Shown here: positions 1 to 8,591 of the stretch, one piece after another
How the letters are laid out: each line of letters begins with the position of its first letter
Position numbering within the stretch: the first letter of the stretch is position 1
DNA from: Novosphingobium sediminicola
GTDB taxonomy: Bacteria > Pseudomonadota > Alphaproteobacteria > Sphingomonadales > Sphingomonadaceae
Reading direction: 5' to 3'
Length of the DNA stretch: 64,000 nucleotides
NCBI RefSeq assembly: GCF_014196525.1
Contig: NZ_JACIDX010000008.1
Coordinates: 124,001-188,000, forward strand
Translations under genes and position numbers: made by a program
The notes under the pieces: model-generated
The model's input: only the letters and a program-made list of their open reading frames with translations
Databases searched by the model: none
What the model was told of the DNA's origin: nothing

Positions 1-2
1 AT

Positions 3-1127
3 GGGATGCGCGTGGCGGATAATGTCGCGCCCCAGATCATGGGCGAACTGGCCGTGTCCTGCGATTATGCGGCGCGGCGGGCGGCGGTGGCGGCCTTCAA
101 CGCATCCCACCGCGTGCTCAAAAAAGGCATCGCTCTCACCCCCGTCAAATTCGGCATCAGCTTTACTGCCCAACACCTCAATCAGGCGGGCGCGCTGGTG
201 CTGGTCTATGCCGATGGTTCGGTGCAATTGAACCATGGCGGGATCGAGATGGGGCAAGGGCTCTACACCAAGGTCGCGCAGGTGGTGGCTGATGTCTTCG
301 CCCTGCCCCTTTCGCGCATCCGCATCATGCCCACGCGCACCGACAAAGTGCCCAACACCAGCGCCACGGCGGCCTCTTCGGGGTCAGACCTGAACGGCAT
401 GGCCGCCTATTATGCGGCGATGGAGATCAGGGGGCGGATGGCCGCATGGCTGGCCGCGCAAAATGACGTGGCGGCCGAAGATGTGCGCTTTACGCCCAAG
501 GGCGTGGTGGCGGGCGGTGTCACCATGCCGTTTTCCGCGCTGGCCCGCATGGCCTATATGGCGCGGGTGCAATTGTGGGCCAGCGGCTTTTACGCCACGC
601 CCGAGATTCACTATGACCGCGCCGCGCATCATGGCCGCCCCTTTTATTACTTCGCCTATGGCGCGGCCTGTTCCGAAGTCGTGATCGACACGCTGACGGG
701 CGAGCATAAGGTGCTGCGGACGGATATTCTCCATGATGCGGGGCGCTCGCTCAATCCGGCGATTGATCTGGGGCAGGTCGAGGGCGGGTTCATTCAGGGC
801 ATGGGCTGGCTGACCACCGAGGAGCTTGTTTTCCACCCCGATGGCCGCTTGCTCAGCCACGCGCCCAGCACCTATAAGATCCCCACCGCATCCGACCGCC
901 CCGCCCATATGGACATCCGCCTGTGGGAACGGGGCGAGAATGTCGAACCCACCATCCACCGCTCCAAGGCCGTGGGCGAGCCGCCCTTCATGCTGGCGAT
1001 CAGCGTTTTCAGCGCTTTGAGCGAGGCGGTGATGGCAGCGGCCCCCGGTGTCGGCCTGCCCGCGCTGGACGCGCCCGCCACGCCGGAGCGGATACTCAAG
1101 GCCATTGCGGAGTTAAAGGCGCGATGA
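3..1127 (+). CDS. xdhB: Xanthine dehydrogenase molybdopterin-binding subunit, 3' part (5' end outside window)
   Basis: The last 374 codons of the large molybdenum-cofactor subunit of xanthine dehydrogenase, which oxidises hypoxanthine to xanthine and xanthine to urate in the cytoplasm. The frame is open from the first base, so the start lies upstream of the window. GGIEMGQG near visible residue 80 is the usual cofactor-domain loop. KAVGEPPF near residue 325 carries the Glu that serves as active-site base in this family. The stop overlaps the xdhC start by four bases (ATGA), so the two genes are translationally coupled in a purine-degradation operon. The family assignment is firm. The small iron-sulphur/FAD subunit should lie just upstream but cannot be seen. 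Confidence 0.93.
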   Translation, partial: GMRVADNVAPQIMGELAVSCDYAARRAAVAAFNASHRVLKKGIALTPVKFGISFTAQHLNQAGALVLVYADGSVQLNHGGIEMGQGLYTKVAQVVADVFALPLSRIRIMPTRTDKVPNTSATAASSGSDLNGMAAYYAAMEIRGRMAAWLAAQNDVAAEDVRFTPKGVVAGGVTMPFSALARMAYMARVQLWASGFYATPEIHYDRAAHHGRPFYYFAYGAACSEVVIDTLTGEHKVLRTDILHDAGRSLNPAIDLGQVEGGFIQGMGWLTTEELVFHPDGRLLSHAPSTYKIPTASDRPAHMDIRLWERGENVEPTIHRSKAVGEPPFMLAISVFSALSEAVMAAAPGVGLPALDAPATPERILKAIAELKAR

Positions 1128-2026
1128 TCTGGCAGGATCTGGCCCGGCAGGCATTGCCGCGCGAACCCGTCGCTCTCATCAGCGTGCTGGCCACGGAAGG
1201 ATCTGCCCCGCGCGGGCCGGGCGCGCGCATGGCCGTGACGGCGGGCGCTATGGCGGGCACGATCGGCGGCGGGCGGCTGGAGCATCAGTTGGTGGCGCAG
1301 GCCCGCGCGATTCTGGCGCATCCGGTCGGAAGCTGGCGGGTGCAGGATTATCCTTTGGGGCCTTTGCTGGGCCAGTGCTGCGGCGGGCGGGTGCGGGTGA
1401 TGGTCGAACGCCTGAGCGACGCGGCATGGTTCGATGCGCCCACGCTGACCATCCTGCGCGAGGGGGGCGTGGAGCGGCGCGCATTGGGCGACAGGCCCGC
1501 GATGGCGATCCCGGCGCGAGGCCCCCTGCCCGCCCCCGGCTTTGCCTTTGCCGAGCCGCAGGATGGGCCGCGCCTGCCGCTGATGCTGTTTGGCGCAGGC
1601 CATGTCGGGCGGGCGATTGCCGGGCGGGTCGAGGGATTGCCGCTCTCGCTGGGGTGGTATGACTGCCGCCCCGACTATGACGCGCCCGGCGTGGTGATCG
1701 CGCCCGAGGCCGAACTGGTCGAATGCGCGGCCAGCGCGGGGGGCGATCATGCGGTGCTGATCCTGACGCATGACCATGGGCTGGATTATCGGTTGGTGGC
1801 GGCGGCTTTGCGCTCGCGGGCGCGGTTTGTCGGGCTGATCGGCTCGGCCACCAAGCGTTCGCGGTTTCTGGCGCGGCTGCGCGGCGAAGGGGTGGATGCC
1901 TCGCGCCTGACCTGCCCCATCGGATTGCCCGGCATCACCGGCAAGGAGCCGGACACCATCGCCATTGCCGTATTGGCGCAATTGCTGACCTTGCCATTGG
2001 CCGCCAGCATGGAGCAGGCCGCATGA
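1124..2026 (+). CDS. xdhC: Xanthine dehydrogenase accessory protein XdhC
   Basis: A 300-residue XdhC/CoxI-family chaperone that binds the molybdenum cofactor, helps its sulphuration and delivers it to XdhB. The N-terminal part has the APRGPGARM segment near residue 30. The C-terminal Rossmann part starts with LFGAGHVG near residue 155 and includes FVGLIGSATKRSRF near residue 235. The ATG at 1124 sits inside the xdhB stop (ATGA), and its own stop overlaps the guaD start in the same way, which fixes the start and indicates one operon. Length is normal for the family. Confidence 0.93.
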   Translation: MIWQDLARQALPREPVALISVLATEGSAPRGPGARMAVTAGAMAGTIGGGRLEHQLVAQARAILAHPVGSWRVQDYPLGPLLGQCCGGRVRVMVERLSDAAWFDAPTLTILREGGVERRALGDRPAMAIPARGPLPAPGFAFAEPQDGPRLPLMLFGAGHVGRAIAGRVEGLPLSLGWYDCRPDYDAPGVVIAPEAELVECAASAGGDHAVLILTHDHGLDYRLVAAALRSRARFVGLIGSATKRSRFLARLRGEGVDASRLTCPIGLPGITGKEPDTIAIAVLAQLLTLPLAASMEQAA

Positions 2027-3282
2027 TCCATGCGTTTCGCGGCGAGATCCTGACCACACCCGCCCCCGATGTGGTCCGGCATTATCCCGATGGCCTGTTG
2101 GTGGTCGAGGATGGGCTGGTGGTGGCGCTGGGGCCTTACGCCGATCTGGCGGAGCGGTTTGGCGATGTTTCGGTGGAAACCTTGCCCGGCCTGATCGTGC
2201 CCGGTTTTATCGACACCCACATCCATTATCCGCAAACCGCCCGCATCGCCGCCCATGGCCAGCAATTGCTCAGCTGGCTGGAGCAGCATATTTTCCCGGC
2301 GGAAAAGGCATTTGCCGACCGCAACCATGCCGATCACGTGGCCGCCTTCTTCCTCGACGAATTGCTGCGCAATGGCACGACCAGCGCGCTGGTTTTCGCC
2401 ACCGTGCATGAGGGCAGCGTGGACGCTTTGTTCGAGGCGGCGATGACGCGCAATATGCGCATCATTTCGGGCAAGGTGCTGATGGACCTTGGGCCGGAAG
2501 GCCTGCGCGATACGCCAGAGGCCGCGCGGGGCGAGAGCGAGGCGCTGATCGCGCGGTGGCGCGGGCGCGGGCGGCTGGGCTATGCGGTGACGCCGCGCTT
2601 TGCGCTGACATCATCGGATGCGCAATTGCGCGTGGCGGGCGATCTGCTGGCCGCGCACGATGATGTGATGATGCACACGCATATGGCCGAAAACACGGGC
2701 GAATGCGCGGCGGTGGAGGCGCGGTTTGGCGCGGCGCATTATATTGACGCCTATGACCGGTTTGGGCTGGTGGGGCCGCGTTCGCTGTTTGCCCATTGCA
2801 TCCATATGAATGACGCGGCGATGGGCCGCATGGGCGAGGCAGGCTCGGCCATCGCTTTTTGCCCGACCAGCAATCTGTTTCTGGGTTCGGGCCTGTTCGA
2901 TCTGGCCCATGCCGACCGGTTCGGGGTGAAGGTGGGCATGGGCACGGATGTGGGCGCGGGGACGAGTTTCTCGATGCTCTCCACTCAAGGCGAGGCCTAT
3001 AAGGTATGCCAGATGCGGGGCGCGGTGCTCGATCCGTTTCGCGCGCTCTATCTGGCAACGGCCGGGGGCGCGCGGGCGCTGGGCCTGTCGGACCGGATCG
3101 GGGGCTTGCAGGCGGGGCAGGAGGCTGACTTCATCGTGCTCGACCCTTGCGCCACGCCTTTGCTGGCGATGCGCACGCAGGGCGCAGGGCTGGCGGAAAG
3201 GTTATTCGCCATGCAGGTGCTGGGCGATGATCGCTGCGTGGCGCGCACCTATATTGCTGGCATCCTTGCCCATTCGCGATAG
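2023..3282 (+). CDS. guaD: Guanine deaminase
   Basis: A 419-residue amidohydrolase-superfamily enzyme that deaminates guanine to xanthine and so feeds xanthine dehydrogenase encoded just upstream. Metal and substrate motifs are all visible: PGFIDTHIHYPQ (His about 66 and 68), HTHMAE (about 218-223), FAHCIHM (about 257-263) and GMGTDVGAG with its catalytic Asp (about 308). The THIHYPQ segment is typical of guanine deaminases rather than cytosine or chlorohydrolase relatives. The start overlaps the xdhC stop (ATGA). Length fits the family. Confidence 0.93.
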   Translation: MIHAFRGEILTTPAPDVVRHYPDGLLVVEDGLVVALGPYADLAERFGDVSVETLPGLIVPGFIDTHIHYPQTARIAAHGQQLLSWLEQHIFPAEKAFADRNHADHVAAFFLDELLRNGTTSALVFATVHEGSVDALFEAAMTRNMRIISGKVLMDLGPEGLRDTPEAARGESEALIARWRGRGRLGYAVTPRFALTSSDAQLRVAGDLLAAHDDVMMHTHMAENTGECAAVEARFGAAHYIDAYDRFGLVGPRSLFAHCIHMNDAAMGRMGEAGSAIAFCPTSNLFLGSGLFDLAHADRFGVKVGMGTDVGAGTSFSMLSTQGEAYKVCQMRGAVLDPFRALYLATAGGARALGLSDRIGGLQAGQEADFIVLDPCATPLLAMRTQGAGLAERLFAMQVLGDDRCVARTYIAGILAHSR

Positions 3283-3291
3283 GATCAGGCC

Positions 3292-4296
3292 ATGGACGAT
3301 CTCGACCGATTCATTACCGGCATCCCCAAGGCCGAACTCCACCTGCATATCGAGGGCAGCCTTGAGCCGGAGCTGATGTTTGAACTGGCGCGGCGCAACA
3401 AAGTGGCAATCCCCTTTGCCAGCGTCGAGGACGTGCGCGCGGCCTATCAGTTCTCGAACCTTCAGGACTTTCTCGATATCTATTATGCCGGGGCGCAGGT
3501 GTTGCAGACCAAGCAGGATTTCCACGATCTGGCCGCCGCCTATTTTGCGCGGGCGCGGGCCGATGGGGTGCGCCACGCCGAGATCTTTTTTGACCCCCAG
3601 ACGCATACCGACCGCGGCATCCCCTTTGATGTGGTGATCGAGGGACTGTTGTCCGGCATGGCGGCAGTCGAGGGCGTAAGCTCGAAACTGATCCTGAGCT
3701 TCCTGCGCCATCTGAACGAGGAGGCCGCCTTTGCCACATGGAGGCAAGCGGAAAAATGGCTGGACCGGATCGCGGGCGTGGGCCTCGATTCGTCCGAACT
3801 GGGCCATCCGCCGTCGAAATTCGCCCGCGTCTTTGCCGCCGCCGGAGAAGCGGGCCTCAAGCGCGTGGCCCATGCCGGCGAGGAAGGCCCGCCCGCCTAT
3901 GTCCATGAGGCGCTCGACATCCTGCATATCGACCGAATCGACCATGGTAACCGCGCGCTGGAGGACCCCGCGCTGGTCGAGCGTCTGGCGCAATCGGGGA
4001 TGACGCTGACCGTCTGCCCGCTTTCCAATCTGAAATTATGCGTGGTGGGCGATCTGGCCGATCATCCGATCGACCGGATGCTGGATCTGGGCCTGAACGC
4101 CACGGTCAATTCGGATGATCCGGCCTATTTCGGCGGCTATGTTGCCGAAAATTACCGGGCGGTGGCCCATGCGCGCAACCTTGGCAAAGCGCAGATCGTC
4201 CAACTGGCGCGCAACAGTTTCACCGGCTCTTTCCTGAGCGAGGCCGAGATCGCCACCCATCTGGCGACAATCGAGGAATTTGCCCGCCAAAACTAG
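3292..4296 (+). CDS. Adenosine deaminase-family protein, probably adenine deaminase
   Basis: A 334-residue zinc enzyme of the adenosine/AMP deaminase family. Zinc and catalytic residues are present: HLHIEG (His17, His19), HAGEEG (His194, Glu197), DHGNR (about 217) and NSDDP (about 273). The sequence ELHLHIEGSLEPELMFELA and the late VCPLSNLKLCVV match the adenine-specific branch (fungal Aah1-like), so conversion of adenine to hypoxanthine is more likely than adenosine deamination. It starts nine bases after guaD, so it belongs to the same purine-salvage or degradation operon. The substrate is an inference from motif style and would need an assay. Confidence 0.85.
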   Translation: MDDLDRFITGIPKAELHLHIEGSLEPELMFELARRNKVAIPFASVEDVRAAYQFSNLQDFLDIYYAGAQVLQTKQDFHDLAAAYFARARADGVRHAEIFFDPQTHTDRGIPFDVVIEGLLSGMAAVEGVSSKLILSFLRHLNEEAAFATWRQAEKWLDRIAGVGLDSSELGHPPSKFARVFAAAGEAGLKRVAHAGEEGPPAYVHEALDILHIDRIDHGNRALEDPALVERLAQSGMTLTVCPLSNLKLCVVGDLADHPIDRMLDLGLNATVNSDDPAYFGGYVAENYRAVAHARNLGKAQIVQLARNSFTGSFLSEAEIATHLATIEEFARQN

Positions 4297-4491
4297 ATTT
4301 TGTGCCGCCAAGGGCCGCCCGACTCGGGCCAACCCAAAAAAAGAACAAGCCAAACGGCAATTTTCCCGCTATGGGCGCGCCATATGACGGGCTGCTGGCT
4401 GTTGTCGCGCCCTCTTTTGGCCCCTTTGGCGCCTGTTACCGAATGTTCCCATTCCTCCTGCCCCCACCGGGGCAGAGCCACAAGAGTTTGC

Positions 4492-6294
4492 ATGACCGAA
4501 TCGAACCTTCCCGCCACGCTCGCCCCCTGCATCCTTCGCGCCATTGAGACGCAGGGCTACACCTCGCTGACCGAGGTGCAGTCCAGCGTCATCAAGGAGG
4601 AAGCGCATGGCCGCGACCTCATCGTTTCGGCGCAGACCGGATCGGGCAAGACCGTGGCCTTTGGTCTGGCGATGGCCAATGACCTGCTGGACGGCGGCGA
4701 GATGCTGCCCCCCGCACGCGATCCGCTCGCGCTCATCATCGCCCCCACGCGCGAACTGGCGCTTCAGGTCAGCCGCGAGCTGACCTGGCTCTATTCGCAG
4801 GCGGGCGCGCGGATCGTGACCTGCGTTGGCGGGATGGACCCGGTCAAGGAGCGCCGCCAGTTGAACTTTGGCGCGCATATCGTGGTCGGCACGCCGGGCC
4901 GTCTGCGCGACCATCTGGAGCGCGGGGCGTTTGACCTGTCGGGCCTGAAGGCCATCGTGCTGGACGAAGCGGACGAAATGCTCGACATGGGCTTCCGCGA
5001 GGATCTGGAACAGATCCTTGAAGCCACGCCCGAAACCCGCCGCACGCTGCTGTTCTCGGCCACGATGCCGGGTCAGATCGTGGCGCTGGCCCGCCGCTAT
5101 CAGCGCGACGCGCTGCGCATTTCGACCGTGGGCGAAAATCGCGGCCATGGCGACATCGCCTATCAGGTGATGACCGTAGCCCCGGCCGATATCGAACATG
5201 CCGTGGTCAACCTGCTGCGTTTCCACGAGGCCGACACCGCGATCCTGTTCTGCGCCACGCGCGACAATGTGCGCCACCTGCACGCCACGCTGGTCGAGCG
5301 CGGCTTTGCCGCCGTGGCCCTGTCGGGCGAGCATAGCCAGAACGAGCGCAACAATGCGCTTCAGGCCCTGCGCGACCGCCGCGCCCGCGTTTGCGTCGCC
5401 ACCGACGTTGCCGCGCGCGGCATCGATCTGCCCAATCTGACGCTGGTGGTCCACGTGGAAATCCCGCGTGACGCCGAAACGCTTCAGCACCGTTCGGGCC
5501 GCACGGGCCGCGCGGGCAAGAAGGGCACCGCAGTCCTCATCGTTCCCTTCCCGCGCCGTCGCCGGGTTGAAATGATGCTGCGCGGCGCGCGGATCGAGGC
5601 CGAATGGACCGAGGTTCCCAGCCCCGAAGCCATCCGCGCCGCCGATCGTCAGCGGATGCTCGACAAGATGCTGGCCCCGGTCGATGCCGAGGACGATGCC
5701 GAGGATCTGGCCATCGCCGAGGAGCTGATGAGCCAGCGCAGCGCGCAGGAACTGGCGCTGGCGCTGGTGCGTTCGCATCGCGCCTCGCTGCCCCAGCCCG
5801 AAGAGCTGATCGCATCGGCCCCGGACAACATCCGTCAGGCCCATCACCGCGCCGGTTTCGAGGATGTGGCCTGGTTCCGCATCGACATCGGTCGTCAGCA
5901 GAACGCCGATCCGCGCTGGATTCTGCCGCTGCTGTGCCGCCGTGGCCATGTGACGCGCGGCGAGATCGGCGCGATCCGCATCGGCGCGAACGAGACCTTT
6001 GTGCAGATCCCGCGCAATCTGGCCGAGCGTTTTGGCAATGCCATCGCCCGCACCGCCGTTCCGGGCAGCGATGATGAGGCCGGCGTCAACATCGAGCCCA
6101 GCTCCACCGGCCCGCGCGAGCAGGCCCGCGAGCACCGTAAGGGCCGCCATGCGCCGGGCGCGCGCCGTCCTCCGCACAGCGAAGGCCATGCCCAGCACCC
6201 CAATGGCGTGAAGCCCTATCGCCCCAAGCCTGCGGGCGGTAAGGGCGGCTTTGGCGGCGGCTTTAAGGGCAAAGGCCCGCGCGGCCGCGACTAA
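4492..6294 (+). CDS. DEAD-box ATP-dependent RNA helicase (CsdA/DeaD-like)
   Basis: A 600-residue DEAD-box helicase for RNA remodelling, such as ribosome assembly, cold shock or RNA decay. It has the Walker A SAQTGSGKT (about residue 46), a DEAD box in VLDEADEMLDMGF (about 155), FSATMP (about 187) and HRSGRTGRAGKKG (about 333). Residues about 455-530 resemble the DbpA/CsdA RNA-binding domain, and the tail is a basic Gly/Lys-rich segment ending GGFKGKGPRGRD. I chose the ATG at 4492 (MTESNLPATL) because the open frame further upstream has no helicase-like sequence. The 195 bases before it are AT-richer than their surroundings and may be a 5' leader. Convergent with the transporter downstream. 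Confidence 0.92.
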   Translation: MTESNLPATLAPCILRAIETQGYTSLTEVQSSVIKEEAHGRDLIVSAQTGSGKTVAFGLAMANDLLDGGEMLPPARDPLALIIAPTRELALQVSRELTWLYSQAGARIVTCVGGMDPVKERRQLNFGAHIVVGTPGRLRDHLERGAFDLSGLKAIVLDEADEMLDMGFREDLEQILEATPETRRTLLFSATMPGQIVALARRYQRDALRISTVGENRGHGDIAYQVMTVAPADIEHAVVNLLRFHEADTAILFCATRDNVRHLHATLVERGFAAVALSGEHSQNERNNALQALRDRRARVCVATDVAARGIDLPNLTLVVHVEIPRDAETLQHRSGRTGRAGKKGTAVLIVPFPRRRRVEMMLRGARIEAEWTEVPSPEAIRAADRQRMLDKMLAPVDAEDDAEDLAIAEELMSQRSAQELALALVRSHRASLPQPEELIASAPDNIRQAHHRAGFEDVAWFRIDIGRQQNADPRWILPLLCRRGHVTRGEIGAIRIGANETFVQIPRNLAERFGNAIARTAVPGSDDEAGVNIEPSSTGPREQAREHRKGRHAPGARRPPHSEGHAQHPNGVKPYRPKPAGGKGGFGGGFKGKGPRGRD

Positions 6295-6312
6295 GCCTTA
6301 GTCACCCCAAAC

Positions 6313-6352
6313 AAAAAGGGCGGCGGAACCAACCCGGTTCCGCCGCCCTTTT
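6313..6352. terminator. Bidirectional rho-independent terminator
   Basis: A perfect 13-bp stem (6318-6330 with 6336-6348) and 5-nt loop lies between two convergent genes. A run of five A precedes it and four T follow it, so it has a U-tract on either strand. It can end both the helicase and the minus-strand transporter transcripts. Confidence 0.9.
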
Positions 6353-6358
6353 GCTGTG

Positions 6359-6394
6359 CCCGGATGGGGCGCTTTTGGATGCGCCCCATCCGGG
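6359..6394. repeat. Perfect 14-bp inverted repeat in convergent intergenic region
   Basis: Arms 6359-6372 and 6381-6394 are exact reverse complements around an 8-nt loop. There is no T-run, so it is probably an accessory hairpin for the minus-strand transporter mRNA 3' end rather than a full terminator. Confidence 0.6.
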
Positions 6395-6405
6395 CGCGAA
6401 GGGGA

Positions 6406-7692
6406 TTAACCCTCCGCCGCAGCCGGATTGCGTGCGAACCAGCCGAAATAGGCAATGACCGCATAGCAGATCGCAGGAAGCGCCAGCGACAGGGCAAGGC
6501 TGCCCATGCCATCGGCAATCGCGCCCGTGGCCAGAGGCACCACCGCGCCGCCGAAGATGGCGATGTTGATGATGCCCGAACCGTCCGCCGCCTTGGGGCC
6601 AAGCCCTTCGCAGGCGAGGCTGAAGATGGTGGGGAACATGATCGAGTTCATCAGGCCGATCAGCAGCAGGCTGTAGGCTGCCGCATGGCCGGTGGTGTTG
6701 GTCGAAATCAGGATCAGCGCAATCGCGCCCAGCGCGTTGAAGGTCAGCACCTTGCCCGGCGAGACCACGCGCAGCAGCGCAGAGCCTGCAAAACGGCCCA
6801 CCAGCGCGCCCGCCCAGTAATAGGGGATATAGCCACCTGCCGAAGCATCATCGAGGCCCAGCACGCTGGACTGCTTGAGATAATTGACGATCAGCGAGCC
6901 GATCGACACTTCCGCGCCGACATAGAGGAAGATGCAGAGCGCGCCCAGACCAAAGCGCTTTTGCGACAGCAGCGCGAAGCCGGAAGCCAGCGAGGTCTGC
7001 TCATGCTGCTCGCCCTTGAGCCGGTTGCGGTTGAACCACACGACAGCGGCCACCAGCGCCAGCGCGGCGGCCAGAGCGGTGTAGGTGTTCACCACATGCT
7101 GCGTTTCGGCCATGCGATAGGCGTCGAGCGCGGGGCCGGTCAGATCCTCGACCTTCACGTCCTTGAGCTTGCCAAGGATGATCGGCGCGCCCACCAGCGG
7201 GAAGATCACCGTGCCAAGGCTGTTGAAAGCCTGCGCAAAGGTCAGGCGGCTGTGTGCGGTCTTGGCGGGGCCAAGCAGCGAGATCAGCGGGTTGGTGACG
7301 ACCTGCACCACCACGACGCCGCTGGCCAGTACGAACAAGGCGGCAAGGAAGATCGCATAGGTCGCGCTTTTCGAGGCCGGGATGAAGAGCAGGCAGCCCA
7401 CCATCATCGCCAGCAGCCCGGCCACCGCGCCGCGCATATAACCGATCCGCTTGACCAGCGCCGCACCGGGCAGGCCGATCAGCGCATAGGCGGTGAAGAA
7501 GCAGAATTGCACCAGCATCGCCTGGGTGTAATTCAGCGTGAAGAGTTCCTTCAGCTTGGGAATGATCACGTCATTCAGGCTGGTGATGCCGCCGAAGATG
7601 AAGAACAGCGCCATGACAAACAGGCGCAATTCCGGTGCGTCGATATTCTGGCCCGCTTGCGCGCTGCCTTTGGTGTCTGGAGCCAATGCCAT
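6406..7692 (-). CDS. MFS sugar transporter, FucP/GluP-like
   Basis: A 428-residue major-facilitator permease with about 12 hydrophobic helices. It resembles the fucose/glucose-galactose (FucP/GluP) group, including an early MALFFIFGGITSLNDVIIPK segment and an IFGGAVVPLATGAIAD segment near the end. It is expected to be an inner-membrane sugar:proton symporter. A strong AGGAGGGG lies upstream of the ATG. The gene stands alone and is convergent with the helicase, so the neighbourhood does not reveal the substrate, although a sugar feeding the Entner-Doudoroff cluster in this window would fit. Confidence 0.85.
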   Translation of the reverse strand: MALAPDTKGSAQAGQNIDAPELRLFVMALFFIFGGITSLNDVIIPKLKELFTLNYTQAMLVQFCFFTAYALIGLPGAALVKRIGYMRGAVAGLLAMMVGCLLFIPASKSATYAIFLAALFVLASGVVVVQVVTNPLISLLGPAKTAHSRLTFAQAFNSLGTVIFPLVGAPIILGKLKDVKVEDLTGPALDAYRMAETQHVVNTYTALAAALALVAAVVWFNRNRLKGEQHEQTSLASGFALLSQKRFGLGALCIFLYVGAEVSIGSLIVNYLKQSSVLGLDDASAGGYIPYYWAGALVGRFAGSALLRVVSPGKVLTFNALGAIALILISTNTTGHAAAYSLLLIGLMNSIMFPTIFSLACEGLGPKAADGSGIINIAIFGGAVVPLATGAIADGMGSLALSLALPAICYAVIAYFGWFARNPAAAEG

Positions 7693-7890
7693 GGGCGTAA
7701 ATTTCCCCTCCTCTTGTGCCTTTATGCGCCTGTCATATCGACAGATCCCGTTGCAGCAATGGCGCAGCCGCAGATATAGGTATGCAAGGCGCCAAGCAGT
7801 CTAGCCCTCGGCAATCTCGACAACGCTGTCAAGCGTTTGTCCGCCACGCATACGCTTGCAAATTGCCCCGGCTTGGCGAAAAAGCGACGA

Positions 7891-8538
7891 ATGGTGGCCG
7901 CATCCCTCTCTGTTCAGCCTGTTGTGGATGCTTCGGCATGGATCATGCCATGGCTGGATATGGCCGCGACCACGGTTTTTGCGCTCTCGGGCGCGCTGGC
8001 GGCGGCGCGGATGCGCAAGACGCTGGTCACCTTCATGTTCTTTGGCGCGATCACGGGCGTGGGCGGGGGCACCTTGCGTGATGTGCTGATCGGGGCGCCG
8101 GTGTTCTGGATGCATCGGTCCGCGCCGATTGCGATTTGCCTTGGCGCGGCGCTGGTGGTGTGGTTCACGCCGCGCCGGATCTGGCCGGAACAAGCGCTGG
8201 AATGGTTCGATGGCATCGGGCTGGCGGCCTACAGCGTGTTTGGCGCGGCCAAGGCGCTGTCTTTTGGCATACCGCCGCTGCCCGCCGCGATCATGGGGGT
8301 GGTTACGGCCTGTATGGGCGGGATTTTCCGCGATATGCTGGCGGGCGTGCCCTCGATCGTGCTGCGGCCTGAGATCTATGTGACGGCCGCGGCGCTGGCG
8401 GCGGGGTCTTATGTCGCACTGGTCAGCATGGGGGCGCATGGCGGGCTGGCGATGGGGGTGGGCTTTCTGGGCGGGCTGATCCTGCGCTTTGCCGCGATCC
8501 GCTGGCAATTGGGCCTTCCTGCCTACAAAGACCTTTAG
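7891..8538 (+). CDS. TRIC-type (UPF0126/YicG) membrane protein
   Basis: A 215-residue protein with about seven hydrophobic segments and an internal duplication. The glycine-rich signature occurs twice, as GVGGGTLRDVLIG and ACMGGIFRDMLAG, each in an equivalent half. This is the hallmark of the bacterial trimeric intracellular cation channel family, which forms trimeric K+-permeable pores. I chose the ATG at 7891. The frame stays open upstream only from a TTG with no convincing ribosome site, and the family length (about 205-220) fits the shorter form. Physiological role in bacteria is not settled. Confidence 0.85.
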   Translation: MVAASLSVQPVVDASAWIMPWLDMAATTVFALSGALAAARMRKTLVTFMFFGAITGVGGGTLRDVLIGAPVFWMHRSAPIAICLGAALVVWFTPRRIWPEQALEWFDGIGLAAYSVFGAAKALSFGIPPLPAAIMGVVTACMGGIFRDMLAGVPSIVLRPEIYVTAAALAAGSYVALVSMGAHGGLAMGVGFLGGLILRFAAIRWQLGLPAYKDL

Positions 8539-8591
8539 GCGCCATGTTTAGCCGCTTGCCTGTAAACCATATTCGGCGCAGACCATGATTC

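Noticed and set aside
384..959. Long open frame on the minus strand inside xdhB
   Set aside because: Antisense shadow of a GC-rich gene; no family similarity, and the plus strand carries clear XDH motifs.
4369..6198. 609-codon open frame on the minus strand opposite the DEAD-box helicase
   Set aside because: Arg/His/Ala-rich composition typical of an antisense shadow; all helicase motifs are on the plus strand.
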